Origin: a virus | IMG/VR virus record: IMGVR_UViG_3300047382_000771 | Span: 62,001 to 126,000 of that record | Strand: one strand, 5' to 3' | Length of the DNA stretch: 64,000 bases | Part shown: piece after piece, positions 1 through 8,377 of the stretch | How positions within the stretch are numbered: position 1 is the stretch's first letter | Layout: the number at the start of each line of letters is the position of its first letter | Position numbers and translations under genes: made by a program | Notes under the pieces: generated by a model | Databases searched by the model: none | Told to the model about the DNA's origin: nothing | The model's input: the letters and a program-made list of their open reading frames with translations, nothing else

Positions 1-99
1 ATTAACGTCGGAACTGACCCCACTAGCTACTACAAAATAAGTATGAGAATCTCCTGAACCGTAAAAATCTTCAAACTGACTAATTTTTTTATCTGCCAT
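1..99 (-). CDS. Start of a structural-type protein, cut by the window edge
   Basis: An ATG at 99-97 opens a leftward frame that runs without a stop for 33 codons to base 1, so only the N-terminus is visible. It begins MADKKISQFED and continues with a DSHTYFVVASG stretch. Starts of the form MA(D/S)KKIS followed by a short linker and a hydrophobic strand are common at the N-termini of phage tail-fibre and other virion proteins, so a structural role is an inference. A GTGTAATC motif lies 11 nt upstream of the ATG, the same arrangement seen before several other leftward genes here. Family cannot be assigned from 33 residues. Confidence 0.6.
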   Translation of the reverse strand, partial: MADKKISQFEDFYGSGDSHTYFVVASGVSSDVN

Positions 100-110
100 A
101 TCAAGTATAG

Positions 111-117
111 ATTACAC
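111..117 (-). promoter_or_regulatory. GTGTAAT start-proximal motif
   Basis: The minus strand reads GTGTAAT, 11 nt before the ATG of the gene at the window edge. It is one member of a motif family found at nearly constant distance from leftward starts. It could be a -10-like element read by a phage sigma factor. Confidence 0.5.
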
Positions 118-143
118 ATAATTGGCAAAAAGTTTTAAACTAA

Positions 144-2558
144 TTATGATACTTTAAATTTTATTTCAGAATTCGATAGGTAGAAATCAAAATTTATAGA
201 TGTATTTACATTTTTATTTAAAACATAAGAAGATAGTGGAGACTCTATGTTTTTCTTAATTATTCTATCTAAAGGCCTAGCTCCCATGTTTTCTTTTCTT
301 GCTAATTCACATATATATTGTACGGAATCTTCATCTAAAGATAGGGAGATATCTCTTTTTTTCAGTTTCTTTTTTAGAGAAGAGATTTTGCCATTTAATA
401 TTTTAATAAAAGATTCTTGTGGTAAGTTCTCGAATAAAATAATCTCATCAAGCCTATTGCAAAGTTCTGGGCTTAATAATTTTATAGCTTCTTCTCTGAC
501 TTCTTCTTCTTTTGTATTATTTGACTGGCTAAACCCGAGACTGGTTTTGGTTAAAAGGTGAGCCCCTATGTTACTAGTTAATATAATAACACAATCTTTA
601 AAATACGCTTTGCCGCCAAACTGATCTTCTATCTCACCTTCCTCTAAGATTTGTAATAATAATTGCTGGACATCTCTATGAGCTTTCTCTATTTCATCAA
701 AAATTAAAACACAGTGTGGGGTTTTTTTAACTTTTTCTATTAAGAATCCCCCCTCTTCATAACCCACATAGCCAGGAGAAGAGCCTATAAGCTTTGATGA
801 GGATATTTTTTCAGAGTACTCAGACATATCTAGTCTGATGACTTTTTTAGAATCTCCAAAAAACTTTTCAGCTAAAACTTTGCCAGTATAGGTTTTGCCA
901 GTACCTGTTAGACCTAGAAATAAAAATGAAGATATTGGTTTGTGGTTATCCTTAATGCCTAATTTTGACCTACCTATGCTATCCACTATGGAGTCAATAG
1001 CAGATGGTTGACCTATAACTTGAGATTTTAGGGAACGTTTTAAATTATTTAAATTAAACGAAGATGATTTATTGATATGCTCTACTGGCACCTTTGTTTT
1101 TTTAGCGACTATAGACTCAATCAGGTCTATTGATATGGTTCTATCTATAGATTTTTCCCATTTGTTGTATTCATCTTCGTATCTATCCAGTAAGCTTTCC
1201 TCTAGTTTAGCATTAATTTCAGGCTCATAACTTAAGTCGTAGAGCTGGGATTCTATTTGAGATAAAGAGGAAGGTTCGGTTAGATTAAATATTTTTAAAC
1301 AAGAGCCAGCCTCATCCATTAAATCGATGGCTTTATCAGGGAAATATTTAGTTGGCAAAAACTCTTCAGCCAAATCCACAATTTTCTTCAAGCATGTTTT
1401 GGAGTATTTTACATCATGGAATTCTTCGTATGATTTTTTAATTCCATTAAGTATTTCTAGGCACTCGCTTTTGTTGGGCTCATCAACAAACACAGGTTCA
1501 AGCCTTCTGTTCAAAGCCATATCTTTTTCTATGCTTTTTTTATACTCTGGATATGTAGTGGCGGTAATTAGTTTGATTTGACCCCTAGCGAGAGCTGGCT
1601 TTAATATATTAGCAGCATCCAATGCCCCCTCCGCACTCCCCGCACCAATCAAGGTATGAGCCTCGTCAATAAATAAAATAATATTAGAATCAGAAACCTC
1701 TGAAATTAAGTTTTTTAATCTTTGCTCGAATTGACCTCTATATTTAGTGCCAGCAACCATTGATGCTATATCGACAGCATAAACTTCAAAATTTTGCAAG
1801 AAAGATGGGCAGCGTTTAGCCACAATTAGATTAGCTAGACCTTCCACACATGCAGTTTTACCTACGCCAGGGTCACCAATTAAAATGGGATTGTTTTTAT
1901 TTTTTCTACCCAAGATTTCGAAAATTCTATTAACTTCAGAGTCACGACCTATGACTTTATCAATCTTGCCCCTCGATGACATTTCATTTAAATTAACACA
2001 GAAATTTTCTAAACTACTACCTTCAGTATTGCTGGGAATTTCGGTCGGAGTTTTGGGGAAACTGCCTGGGTTGCCTTGGTTGCCAGGAATATCAAATGTA
2101 AGATTTTTAAATTTTAATAAATTCAAAAAGTCTAACATAACCTTGTTTGGTTCTTTATCTATGGAAGTTAGGAACATGCAACCTGCTCCTCCTTTCCTAT
2201 TTAACAAAGCAAAGAAAAGGTGTTCTGCACCTATGTAATGGTCTTGACACTTCTCAGAGAGCTTATGGGCTTCGTTTAAAGCAGTTTTGAAATCATCATT
2301 ATACTGAACATCTTTAAGGCTAAGGTCTGATTCCCCTTTCTTGTTCAGGGAACCAAAGGTTGTTACAAAAGATACGAATTCATTTTTAGATATTTTTTGT
2401 TTACGCAGAAACAGATCTATGAAATCATCTTCAGATTCTAACAAAAGAATCAACAAATGCTCTTCTCTTACGGACAGATGGCCAAGAGAAAATGCAAGCT
2501 CTTTAGATTTAGTTATGAAATACTGGGACTTCGGTGAAAAGTTTGGGCCTTGTGACAT
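144..2558 (-). CDS. Two-ring Clp/Hsp100 AAA+ unfoldase (ClpC/ClpA-like)
   Basis: This 804-residue protein is an ATP-driven protein unfoldase. Two Clp N-repeats are visible (around residues 20-50 and 95-125). AAA-1 has Walker A GDPGVGKT (228-235), Walker B with D298-E299 and a KYRG pore loop near 272. AAA-2 has Walker A GLTGTGKT (549-556), Walker B D621-E622 and a GYVG pore loop near 597-600. The segment between the rings is short (about 60 residues), as in ClpC or ClpA and unlike the long ClpB middle domain. A loop at 671-678 carries LGF, in the position where ClpA, ClpC and ClpX carry the IGL/VGF/IGF tripeptide that docks on ClpP, so it may redirect the host protease. It follows the polymerase gene by 11 nt. 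Phage-encoded full Hsp100 proteins are uncommon. Family call sure; ClpP docking inferred. Confidence 0.9.
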   Translation of the reverse strand: MSQGPNFSPKSQYFITKSKELAFSLGHLSVREEHLLILLLESEDDFIDLFLRKQKISKNEFVSFVTTFGSLNKKGESDLSLKDVQYNDDFKTALNEAHKLSEKCQDHYIGAEHLFFALLNRKGGAGCMFLTSIDKEPNKVMLDFLNLLKFKNLTFDIPGNQGNPGSFPKTPTEIPSNTEGSSLENFCVNLNEMSSRGKIDKVIGRDSEVNRIFEILGRKNKNNPILIGDPGVGKTACVEGLANLIVAKRCPSFLQNFEVYAVDIASMVAGTKYRGQFEQRLKNLISEVSDSNIILFIDEAHTLIGAGSAEGALDAANILKPALARGQIKLITATTYPEYKKSIEKDMALNRRLEPVFVDEPNKSECLEILNGIKKSYEEFHDVKYSKTCLKKIVDLAEEFLPTKYFPDKAIDLMDEAGSCLKIFNLTEPSSLSQIESQLYDLSYEPEINAKLEESLLDRYEDEYNKWEKSIDRTISIDLIESIVAKKTKVPVEHINKSSSFNLNNLKRSLKSQVIGQPSAIDSIVDSIGRSKLGIKDNHKPISSFLFLGLTGTGKTYTGKVLAEKFFGDSKKVIRLDMSEYSEKISSSKLIGSSPGYVGYEEGGFLIEKVKKTPHCVLIFDEIEKAHRDVQQLLLQILEEGEIEDQFGGKAYFKDCVIILTSNIGAHLLTKTSLGFSQSNNTKEEEVREEAIKLLSPELCNRLDEIILFENLPQESFIKILNGKISSLKKKLKKRDISLSLDEDSVQYICELARKENMGARPLDRIIKKNIESPLSSYVLNKNVNTSINFDFYLSNSEIKFKVS

Positions 2559-2568
2559 ATATAATATT

Positions 2569-2575
2569 ATTACAC
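2569..2575 (-). promoter_or_regulatory. GTGTAAT start-proximal motif of the Clp gene
   Basis: The minus strand reads GTGTAAT, 10 nt before the ATG at 2558. Its TAA is also the stop codon of the upstream polymerase gene, which ends Val-stop (GTG TAA). No Shine-Dalgarno sequence is visible between it and the start. Confidence 0.5.
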
Positions 2576-5146
2576 AGAATCGTTCTTAAAGTCGGAAAGT
2601 TTCATGTAGATCATTTCGTCAATGATCCTTATTCGATTTAAAAATAATGCATCTCCAGACCTATTTTTTTCCCCATAAACAACAACTATGTTCCCTTCTG
2701 AGGGGACCTTATTATCCTTTAAATATTCTGTGCATTTTTTGAACCTAGCTGTATCTACTAATATACCATCGACATTCCCGACCTCATCTTCGAGTTCGAG
2801 TTTGATGTAAAGATTACCATTTCTGGATTTTTCTTTTTTTGCAAATTTAACGACCAGTAAATATTTAGCAACAGTACCAGCTTCGCACTCTTTAAAAAAC
2901 TTAGAGTCCTTTAACTCCGAGTGTGAACTAGAAAATACATCTTTTAATCTAGTCGAGTAACTGAACCCAAGTAAGCTGCGTTCGAAGTACCAATTGGCGA
3001 ATTTCTGGTTCTTACTGTTTTTGTAGTATATTTCTTTTTGTGGCAAGTATTTTTTCTTAATAGTTTCATATCTAGATTCTTTAATTAATGGCTTGCCATC
3101 GTCCCCTGAGTATTTAAAACCAGAAGTTTTTGCTGAATTAAATATTTCGAACACGTCTTTATCTTCTTTTTCATGTATTGATATGAAGTTTCTTTTCTCT
3201 CTGTCAGTAAGAATATTAAATAATTGAGCCTCTAGTACTTGTTTGGCCCTATCTTCGTTTTGAGAGTCACTAAGAGCGCCTGCCTGTATTAAGGATGACA
3301 ATGTGCCTATATTGAGACCAGAATGCTTAGCTGCTATGAATACTTCGAATTTATTAACAAACTTTTCTTCCTTGAACAACTGTATGGCATGTAAAGTTTT
3401 ATCGCTTATGCCCTTTATGCTAGACAAACCATATCTTATGTTTCCATCTTCAACACAATAATCAAAATCAGATTTAACTAAATTTGGTGGTAATAGTTTT
3501 ATGTCAAAATTTGGTAGCTCTTTGCTGATATTAGAGACTTCAAGCTGCGGATTTGGCTCAAAGTTTGTCATTTTTAATAACGCAAGAAAGAACTCTTGTG
3601 GATGATTAAATTTTAAATAAACAGTCCATGCCGCTAATGTAGCGTAACTGATAGAGTGGCTTTTATTAAATGAATAATTAGCACTATCTTCAGCCACCTT
3701 CCATAAAATATCACCAATAGTCTCTTCGAGATTTTGTTCTTCTATCTTATCTTCAATCTTGCTTTTCCACTCTGGCATTTTGTCTACCTTTTTCTTGCCT
3801 ACAATTCTTCTTAATTGTTCTGACTCGTCAAGGGTGAACCCTAATCTCACCGCCATCTTCATTAACTGCTCTTGGTATAATGGTATACCACCAGTATACG
3901 AGAGCTCTTCTTCAAAGAAATCATGAACTACCTGAGCCTCTCCAGACCTAATATAGTCAGAGTACTTATCAACAAAATCTAATGCCCCTGGCCTGGCTAA
4001 AGCTATAACAGCACTAAGCTCTTCAAGGCTTCTGGGTTTCACTTTTCTGCAAACAGAAAAATTAGTATGAGCCTCTATCTGAAATAAACCATGCGGAGAA
4101 TCTAGTTCAGAGAAAGGGTAATAGGTCTTGTCTTCATCTAGAGGTATCTTTGTTGGGTCAATACCTATTGAGTTGCAGGTGTTGTAAATTACACTTAACG
4201 TACGCAACCCAAGAATATCAAACTTAACCATAAGTTCTGACACCCAATTCATATCATAACCAGTGACAAGAGAGCCGTCATTAGTTTTTTGAACGGGACA
4301 TATGTCTTCGATTGCATTACAGGAAATAGCTATGCCAGACGGATGAACTCCTGAGTTTTTGTTTAAACCCTCAAGCTTCCTTGAAATGTCTACCACCCTC
4401 GTGTTATCTTCGGACCACTCCTTGAATTTAGTACTCTCCTCTAAGGATTTATCTATAGATGCTACCTTCCCAAAATTCTTGGGTATAAATGATGTAACAT
4501 GATTTATGTCTTGCTCTATATAATTACCTACTATTTTTCCACACTCCCTAATGCAGAGTTTGCTGCTCAAAGTATTCAATGTGAGAATTTTAGCAGTTCT
4601 ATTTGGGTAGCGATTTTCTATGTAAGAAACAACCCTGTCCCTATGTTCATAAGAAATATCATTATCAATATCAGCTAGTAAGCTTCCATCAAGATATGTT
4701 ACTCCATCTTTCTTGATCTTTTTTGCTCGACTCTCACTCACGAACCTCTCAAAAAATAAGTCATACTTAATAGGGTCAATCTTTGTGACACCAATAAAGA
4801 ATAAAACTAAAGAACCAGCGGCAGAACCACGACCTGGCCCAGTAGGTATATCATTTTCATGACAAAAATTTAATATGTCCCAATTCAGCAATATATAATC
4901 TATAAACCCTAATCTTTTTAAAATTGATAGCTCGCTAGATAGTCTGCCCTTGTACCCAAGTTTATCTTTTGATAAATCAATCCCTTTTAGTTTAGCTCCC
5001 GATTCACAGATCCTTTTTAGAAACATGAAATTAGATGCCCCGTCCTCCAAACCAACAGACTCGTACTGTTCTTTAGAGATGTTGATAGTGGGAAGGAGCA
5101 CTCCCGCAGGGATGCATTCTTCATAACTTGTGTAGGAATCAAACAT
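2570..5146 (-). CDS. DNA polymerase III alpha, catalytic part (DnaE-like, lacks PHP domain)
   Basis: This 858-residue protein is the polymerase part of a bacterial-type C-family replicase. GPGRGSAAGSL matches the DnaE palm motif GPGRGSGAGSL. The catalytic aspartates are present in ADIDND (matching DFDVDF of E. coli, D401/D403) and in KFDILGLRTL (matching KFDFLGLRTL, D555). A helix-hairpin-helix segment follows around residues 600-650 and an OB-like C-terminal region around 750-840. It starts where E. coli DnaE passes from the PHP domain to the palm; the missing N-terminal part is encoded separately at 6151-6900. It overlaps the small gene upstream by 8 bp. No obvious clamp-binding motif was recognised. 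It should synthesise phage DNA together with the separate PHP subunit and exonuclease. Confidence 0.92.
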   Translation of the reverse strand: MFDSYTSYEECIPAGVLLPTINISKEQYESVGLEDGASNFMFLKRICESGAKLKGIDLSKDKLGYKGRLSSELSILKRLGFIDYILLNWDILNFCHENDIPTGPGRGSAAGSLVLFFIGVTKIDPIKYDLFFERFVSESRAKKIKKDGVTYLDGSLLADIDNDISYEHRDRVVSYIENRYPNRTAKILTLNTLSSKLCIRECGKIVGNYIEQDINHVTSFIPKNFGKVASIDKSLEESTKFKEWSEDNTRVVDISRKLEGLNKNSGVHPSGIAISCNAIEDICPVQKTNDGSLVTGYDMNWVSELMVKFDILGLRTLSVIYNTCNSIGIDPTKIPLDEDKTYYPFSELDSPHGLFQIEAHTNFSVCRKVKPRSLEELSAVIALARPGALDFVDKYSDYIRSGEAQVVHDFFEEELSYTGGIPLYQEQLMKMAVRLGFTLDESEQLRRIVGKKKVDKMPEWKSKIEDKIEEQNLEETIGDILWKVAEDSANYSFNKSHSISYATLAAWTVYLKFNHPQEFFLALLKMTNFEPNPQLEVSNISKELPNFDIKLLPPNLVKSDFDYCVEDGNIRYGLSSIKGISDKTLHAIQLFKEEKFVNKFEVFIAAKHSGLNIGTLSSLIQAGALSDSQNEDRAKQVLEAQLFNILTDREKRNFISIHEKEDKDVFEIFNSAKTSGFKYSGDDGKPLIKESRYETIKKKYLPQKEIYYKNSKNQKFANWYFERSLLGFSYSTRLKDVFSSSHSELKDSKFFKECEAGTVAKYLLVVKFAKKEKSRNGNLYIKLELEDEVGNVDGILVDTARFKKCTEYLKDNKVPSEGNIVVVYGEKNRSGDALFLNRIRIIDEMIYMKLSDFKNDSV

Positions 5147-5330
5147 TATTCTGTAAGGTGTTTTCTATTTCAAGTAAATCTGTATAAACTGCGTATACTT
5201 CATCTGGTCTCGTGCTCCAATATTCTGGAGGTTTTGATAAGAAAAATTTAATTAGATCAGCTAAGTGTTGGTTGGCTTTGTTCTTGAGTAATGTGTCTTT
5301 TAAGTATTGGTATGTAATAGTATTATTCAT
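5139..5330 (-). CDS. Small protein of unknown function between exonuclease and polymerase
   Basis: A 63-residue protein beginning MNNTITYQYLKDT. The ATG at 5330 is preferred because it forms a 4-bp ATGA overlap with the exonuclease stop; an in-frame ATG five codons earlier is possible. It has no recognisable motif. The composition suggests a helical protein with a PPEYW turn. It lies within the split-replicase block, coupled on both sides, so a role as a small replisome subunit or assembly factor is possible, but only position suggests this. Confidence 0.6.
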   Translation of the reverse strand: MNNTITYQYLKDTLLKNKANQHLADLIKFFLSKPPEYWSTRPDEVYAVYTDLLEIENTLQNNV

Positions 5331-5968
5331 ATTGAAATATTCCAAATCATTTTATTAAAAACTTCAAAATTTTTAGTTATATCGTAAAGCGCATCATGCA
5401 GTTTTGCAGGATCAAAACTTATATCGTACTTTTTGCAACAAGAGGCTAAGTTTAAACTCATACCCCTCTCTCTGAAAGAATTTAATTTGAATTGAAAAAC
5501 AGATAAATCTTCTTTTTTGTTGTATGGTATTTCTTTTTGTATAGCTTTGCCGATTGATAATGTATCAATAGATCTTTTAAGATAACTGTAGTCAGTCTTT
5601 CTGCCTAAGCACTGTCTGAATATGTTGTGTATATATATATCAAAACCAAATATATTGTGCCCCAAATTTATGTACTCTGGATTATACAAGTAGGTCTCAA
5701 AGTGATCTAAGATAAAAGAAGGATCTTCGCCTCTAGCATTATATACTTTTCTCGAAAAACCAGTAATCTTTTCTGCATCTTTGGATATTTTTAAGTCATC
5801 CCATTTTATATAATAATCGTGCTTGGAAATAATCTTTGTTCCCTCAGCAATAATAAATGCTAACTGCCAAGGCTTGTTATCTTCTGACGCTAAATTAAGA
5901 TTGCAGGTTTCGAAATCAAAGATAAGATATTTTTGATCTTTTTTAAACCTTAAAAGTTCGTTATCCAT
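5327..5968 (-). CDS. DEDD-type 3'-5' exonuclease (DnaQ-like proofreader)
   Basis: A protein of about 213 residues with the RNase H-fold exonuclease motifs in order: Exo I FDFET near the N-terminus (metal-binding D and E), Exo II HNIFGFD in the middle (D), and Exo III with HDALYD near residue 190 (H and D), which makes it the DEDDh subclass. It probably removes mismatched 3' ends made by the polymerase encoded just downstream. The ATG at 5968 overlaps the upstream stop and is preferred over a GTG two codons earlier. In bacteria, epsilon proofreaders are separate from DnaE or inserted in PolC; here the gene sits between the two halves of the split alpha subunit. Confidence 0.88.
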   Translation of the reverse strand: MDNELLRFKKDQKYLIFDFETCNLNLASEDNKPWQLAFIIAEGTKIISKHDYYIKWDDLKISKDAEKITGFSRKVYNARGEDPSFILDHFETYLYNPEYINLGHNIFGFDIYIHNIFRQCLGRKTDYSYLKRSIDTLSIGKAIQKEIPYNKKEDLSVFQFKLNSFRERGMSLNLASCCKKYDISFDPAKLHDALYDITKNFEVFNKMIWNISI

Positions 5969-6167
5969 TATCACTTGAGAGGTTTTTTAAATTATTAATT
6001 AAAGCATGCTTTTCCTTGCTGGGTAAGGAGTTATACTGCCTCTTTAATGCTTTAAGCATTCTTTTGTGTTCTGGTATAGAGCTGTCATAATTTATGATAG
6101 ATTTTATTTTTTTAACAGTACTGGAATTCATAATTTTATATTTAGGATTGTTATAGGAGACTCTCAT
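5961..6167 (-). CDS. Small basic protein of unknown function
   Basis: A 68-residue, lysine-rich, mostly helical protein (MRVSYNNPKYK...). The ATG at 6167 lies 17 bp inside the PHP gene; a second in-frame ATG at 6131 would start just after that gene stops, and either is plausible given how often genes overlap here. It overlaps the exonuclease start downstream. It has no recognised domain. The basic charge and the position between replicase genes suggest nucleic-acid or replisome contact, but this is guesswork. Confidence 0.55.
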   Translation of the reverse strand: MRVSYNNPKYKIMNSSTVKKIKSIINYDSSIPEHKRMLKALKRQYNSLPSKEKHALINNLKNLSSDNG

Positions 6168-6900
6168 AGCAAAATTCTTTACTACCCATGTGGTCTAAGT
6201 TGGGTTTTTCTAGAGAACTTTTTCTAGACGCGAAAGAGCTTCTAGAACATATGAGTTTATATGTTAAGAATGCTTCAAAATCTTTACGATTTTTATAAAA
6301 AACAGATTTAGTTTTATGGGTCGGGTAAGAATGATTCAATGTATAGTTTTTGATATTGTTTTCTAACATAAAATCAAAGGGTAAACCATTGTCTTCCAAA
6401 AAGAAATGAGGGTTAAAACTAGATAAATCCACGACAAATGAATTAAATAAAAATAAATTACAAAACAAAAAAGAATCATAAAATGGAACAGCTAAATCTA
6501 GATGGTCTGAATTCCAATATGAAGCCAAATCCGTTAAGGTGATAGCATTTATATCACTCGACTTTACTTTACTATAAATTTTAAATAAACACTTGCACCC
6601 TTCGGAATTCTTACTAAATACAATTAACTTATGTTTCGGAGTTTTTTTGTCTTCTGGGTCAAAAGATTCGTCTACTATATCTATTCTTAAACCGAATCTA
6701 AAATTAACATCCATAGCCTTAGCTACTTTGTTCGCTTGAAGGAAACCCATAAAGCTATCTTCAACCATTACTACTTCTGTAAGATTGTTTTCTTTAACTA
6801 TATCAAATACAGAATCTGATGAGCCATTCGACTCGGAAGGCTCGTTTAATGTTAAGATAGATTTACCAATAGAATAGTGGCTTTTGAATAGCGGTATCAT
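6151..6900 (-). CDS. DNA polymerase III alpha, N-terminal PHP-like part (split DnaE)
   Basis: A 249-residue protein that resembles the DnaE N-terminus: an MIPL-KSHYSIGKS opening, a VVMVEDSFMGFLQANKVAK helix and RFGLRIDI strand typical of the DnaE PHP fold, then a long divergent region ending with DHMGSKEF, which lines up with the segment just before the DnaE palm. Most PHP metal ligands (the HxH pair and later histidines) are absent, so it is probably a structural, catalytically dead PHP domain. It lies about 1 kb upstream of the palm-carrying gene in the same transcription unit. Its start is 8 nt after a TTGACT-N17-TATGAT promoter candidate, so it opens this replication unit. Confidence 0.72.
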   Translation of the reverse strand: MIPLFKSHYSIGKSILTLNEPSESNGSSDSVFDIVKENNLTEVVMVEDSFMGFLQANKVAKAMDVNFRFGLRIDIVDESFDPEDKKTPKHKLIVFSKNSEGCKCLFKIYSKVKSSDINAITLTDLASYWNSDHLDLAVPFYDSFLFCNLFLFNSFVVDLSSFNPHFFLEDNGLPFDFMLENNIKNYTLNHSYPTHKTKSVFYKNRKDFEAFLTYKLICSRSSFASRKSSLEKPNLDHMGSKEFCYESLL

Positions 6901-6908
6901 CGCTAAAC

Positions 6909-6937
6909 ATCATAGCAATAAACAGGTTCGAAGTCAA
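6909..6937 (-). promoter_or_regulatory. Sigma70-like promoter, nearly leaderless, for the split-replicase unit
   Basis: On the minus strand TTGACT (6937-6932) and TATGAT (6914-6909) are separated by exactly 17 bp. Only 8 nt separate the -10 box from the ATG at 6900, so transcription should begin within one to three bases of the start codon. No Shine-Dalgarno sequence is present. The same layout recurs before 14127 and 22357. Confidence 0.65.
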
Positions 6938-6939
6938 GG

Positions 6940-8094
6940 CTATTTTTTAGCTCTCTCAATGAAGTGGTCGGCTAAACCACCTTCGTCTATGTACTCCTGC
7001 AACTCTTCTAATAATTTATTCCTAATAGCTTTTACATCTGGTGGTAGCTCTTCCTTCTTGTGGGCTGCGAAAGTCATCGTAGCTGCTATCAGGAGTAGGA
7101 TAGCTAGAGGGTCAAATACGAATATAAGAGTTATTATAACTACACGGATGGCTTGATTAGTGTCAATAGACATACCTGCCCATTCGTTTAGCATGTTAGC
7201 TATATATAGGATTGGACCTATCTCCACTTCTAGGGCCCTTAATTTGGATCCATACTCAAATTTTTCTGACTCCATGACATCTATTCTGTCGTAAGCTTCT
7301 TCTATGACAGTTCTTGGGACACTTGTTTCTTTTGGAGCAATGGAGGTGCCTATTAAAATATTATCAATTTTATCTCTTGAGTCTTTTATTTTATCATCAA
7401 AACTTGAAGAAATAGATTGAATTTCTTCCTCAATAGATAAACGCTGTGAAGCTAAGCTTTCTTTTTCTTTTTTTTGAGCATCGACTAGTTGGTCATATTT
7501 TTTTTGACTCCCAAAAAGACCGCTTGGTTTTGCGTTTTTTAATTCTAGATCTAACTCCAAGAGCCTTCCTGATATATTTGTTATAATTTTCTCTTGTACA
7601 GATATAGAGGAAGACTTTTCTTCTTTTAATAATTTAACCCTAGACTCTAATACTGCAACAGTATCGCTCGAATTTTCTTGAGCGGACTGCATGGATTCAT
7701 TTAAGGATTTAAATTCTAACTCTTTTCTTTCTATAAATTTTAATTCCCTATTGATTTTATCATCTATCTGTTGAATGATTGCTTGTTCTTTTTCTATAGA
7801 TGCGTGGTGCTCCACGTGCGATCTTGAAAGGAAGCCAAAAATACCCATACTTGTTATCAAACTTAAAACAACAACAGAAAATAAAAGATAACGTTTAAGA
7901 AACTTAAATGCATTATTCCAATTATGGTGCAACCATACGGACGCAATAAGTTTTCCAATCTCCAGTACCCCGCCCATAATTATGATAGCTTCCCTTGAGC
8001 CTGGGAACATGGTAGCTAGACCTATGACACTAAAATAAGCTGCCGTCAAAGAAATAGATACGGCAGAAACAAAAACTAGTCCTGCAAAAAACAT
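6940..8094 (-). CDS. Membrane protein with long coiled coil
   Basis: A 384-residue protein. Hydrophobic segments lie at about 3-29, 36-55 and 69-90, then a charged coiled-coil region at about 98-240 (many E, K, Q and L in heptads), and a last membrane segment at about 316-343 followed by a charged tail. A central SGLFGSQKKYDQL motif interrupts the coil. It has the look of an inner-membrane protein with a large domain on one side. Function is not known to me. It follows the preceding small gene directly (TAA ATG) and has a rare strong Shine-Dalgarno sequence. Possible roles include anchoring replication complexes to the membrane or superinfection control; nothing in the sequence decides this. 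Confidence 0.75.
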   Translation of the reverse strand: MFFAGLVFVSAVSISLTAAYFSVIGLATMFPGSREAIIIMGGVLEIGKLIASVWLHHNWNNAFKFLKRYLLFSVVVLSLITSMGIFGFLSRSHVEHHASIEKEQAIIQQIDDKINRELKFIERKELEFKSLNESMQSAQENSSDTVAVLESRVKLLKEEKSSSISVQEKIITNISGRLLELDLELKNAKPSGLFGSQKKYDQLVDAQKKEKESLASQRLSIEEEIQSISSSFDDKIKDSRDKIDNILIGTSIAPKETSVPRTVIEEAYDRIDVMESEKFEYGSKLRALEVEIGPILYIANMLNEWAGMSIDTNQAIRVVIITLIFVFDPLAILLLIAATMTFAAHKKEELPPDVKAIRNKLLEELQEYIDEGGLADHFIERAKK

Positions 8095-8355
8095 TTATAA
8101 GTCCTCCTTTAATCCTCTTTTCTTTATTTTATTATTTTGATATGTACAAAAAGTAATCAAAACAAAATGCCTACCCATAACTTTTTTATGAGTAATAGAA
8201 TAATTGTAGTTTTTTAGGAAACGAGATAAATCAATTAAGTATTTATCTTGTACATATATTATGATTTTTTTTGGATTACCTTTGTCGTCAATATCTTGAG
8301 AGAACATGACATCGTCTGCATATTCATAGCAAATATTTTCTATCGTAGTATTCAT
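8095..8355 (-). CDS. Small protein of unknown function
   Basis: An 86-residue protein (MNTTIENICYEYADD...) with alternating charged and hydrophobic strands and a basic C-terminus. It has no recognised motif. The start at 8355 has a GTGTACA motif 9 nt upstream, the same start-proximal signal seen elsewhere. Its stop abuts the start of the membrane protein, so the two are probably translated together. Confidence 0.65.
   Translation of the reverse strand: MNTTIENICYEYADDVMFSQDIDDKGNPKKIIIYVQDKYLIDLSRFLKNYNYSITHKKVMGRHFVLITFCTYQNNKIKKRGLKEDL
8103..8108 (-). promoter_or_regulatory. Strong Shine-Dalgarno (AGGAGG)
   Basis: The minus strand reads AAAGGAGGAC with 8 nt from AGGAGG to the ATG at 8094. 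Most starts in this window lack a clear Shine-Dalgarno sequence, so this one stands out and fixes the start of the membrane protein. Confidence 0.8.
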
Positions 8356-8364
8356 TCATAATAA

Positions 8365-8371
8365 TGTACAC
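8365..8371 (-). promoter_or_regulatory. GTGTACA start-proximal motif
   Basis: The minus strand reads GTGTACA, 9 nt before the ATG at 8355. It is a variant of the GTGTAAT motif. The 22-bp gap between the nuclease stop and this start is otherwise featureless. Confidence 0.4.
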
Positions 8372-8377
8372 TACAAA

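Noticed and set aside
1885-2238. Open frame of over 110 codons on the plus strand opposite the Clp gene
   Set aside because: It lies fully inside a gene with clear AAA+ motifs and has no start signal or family features.
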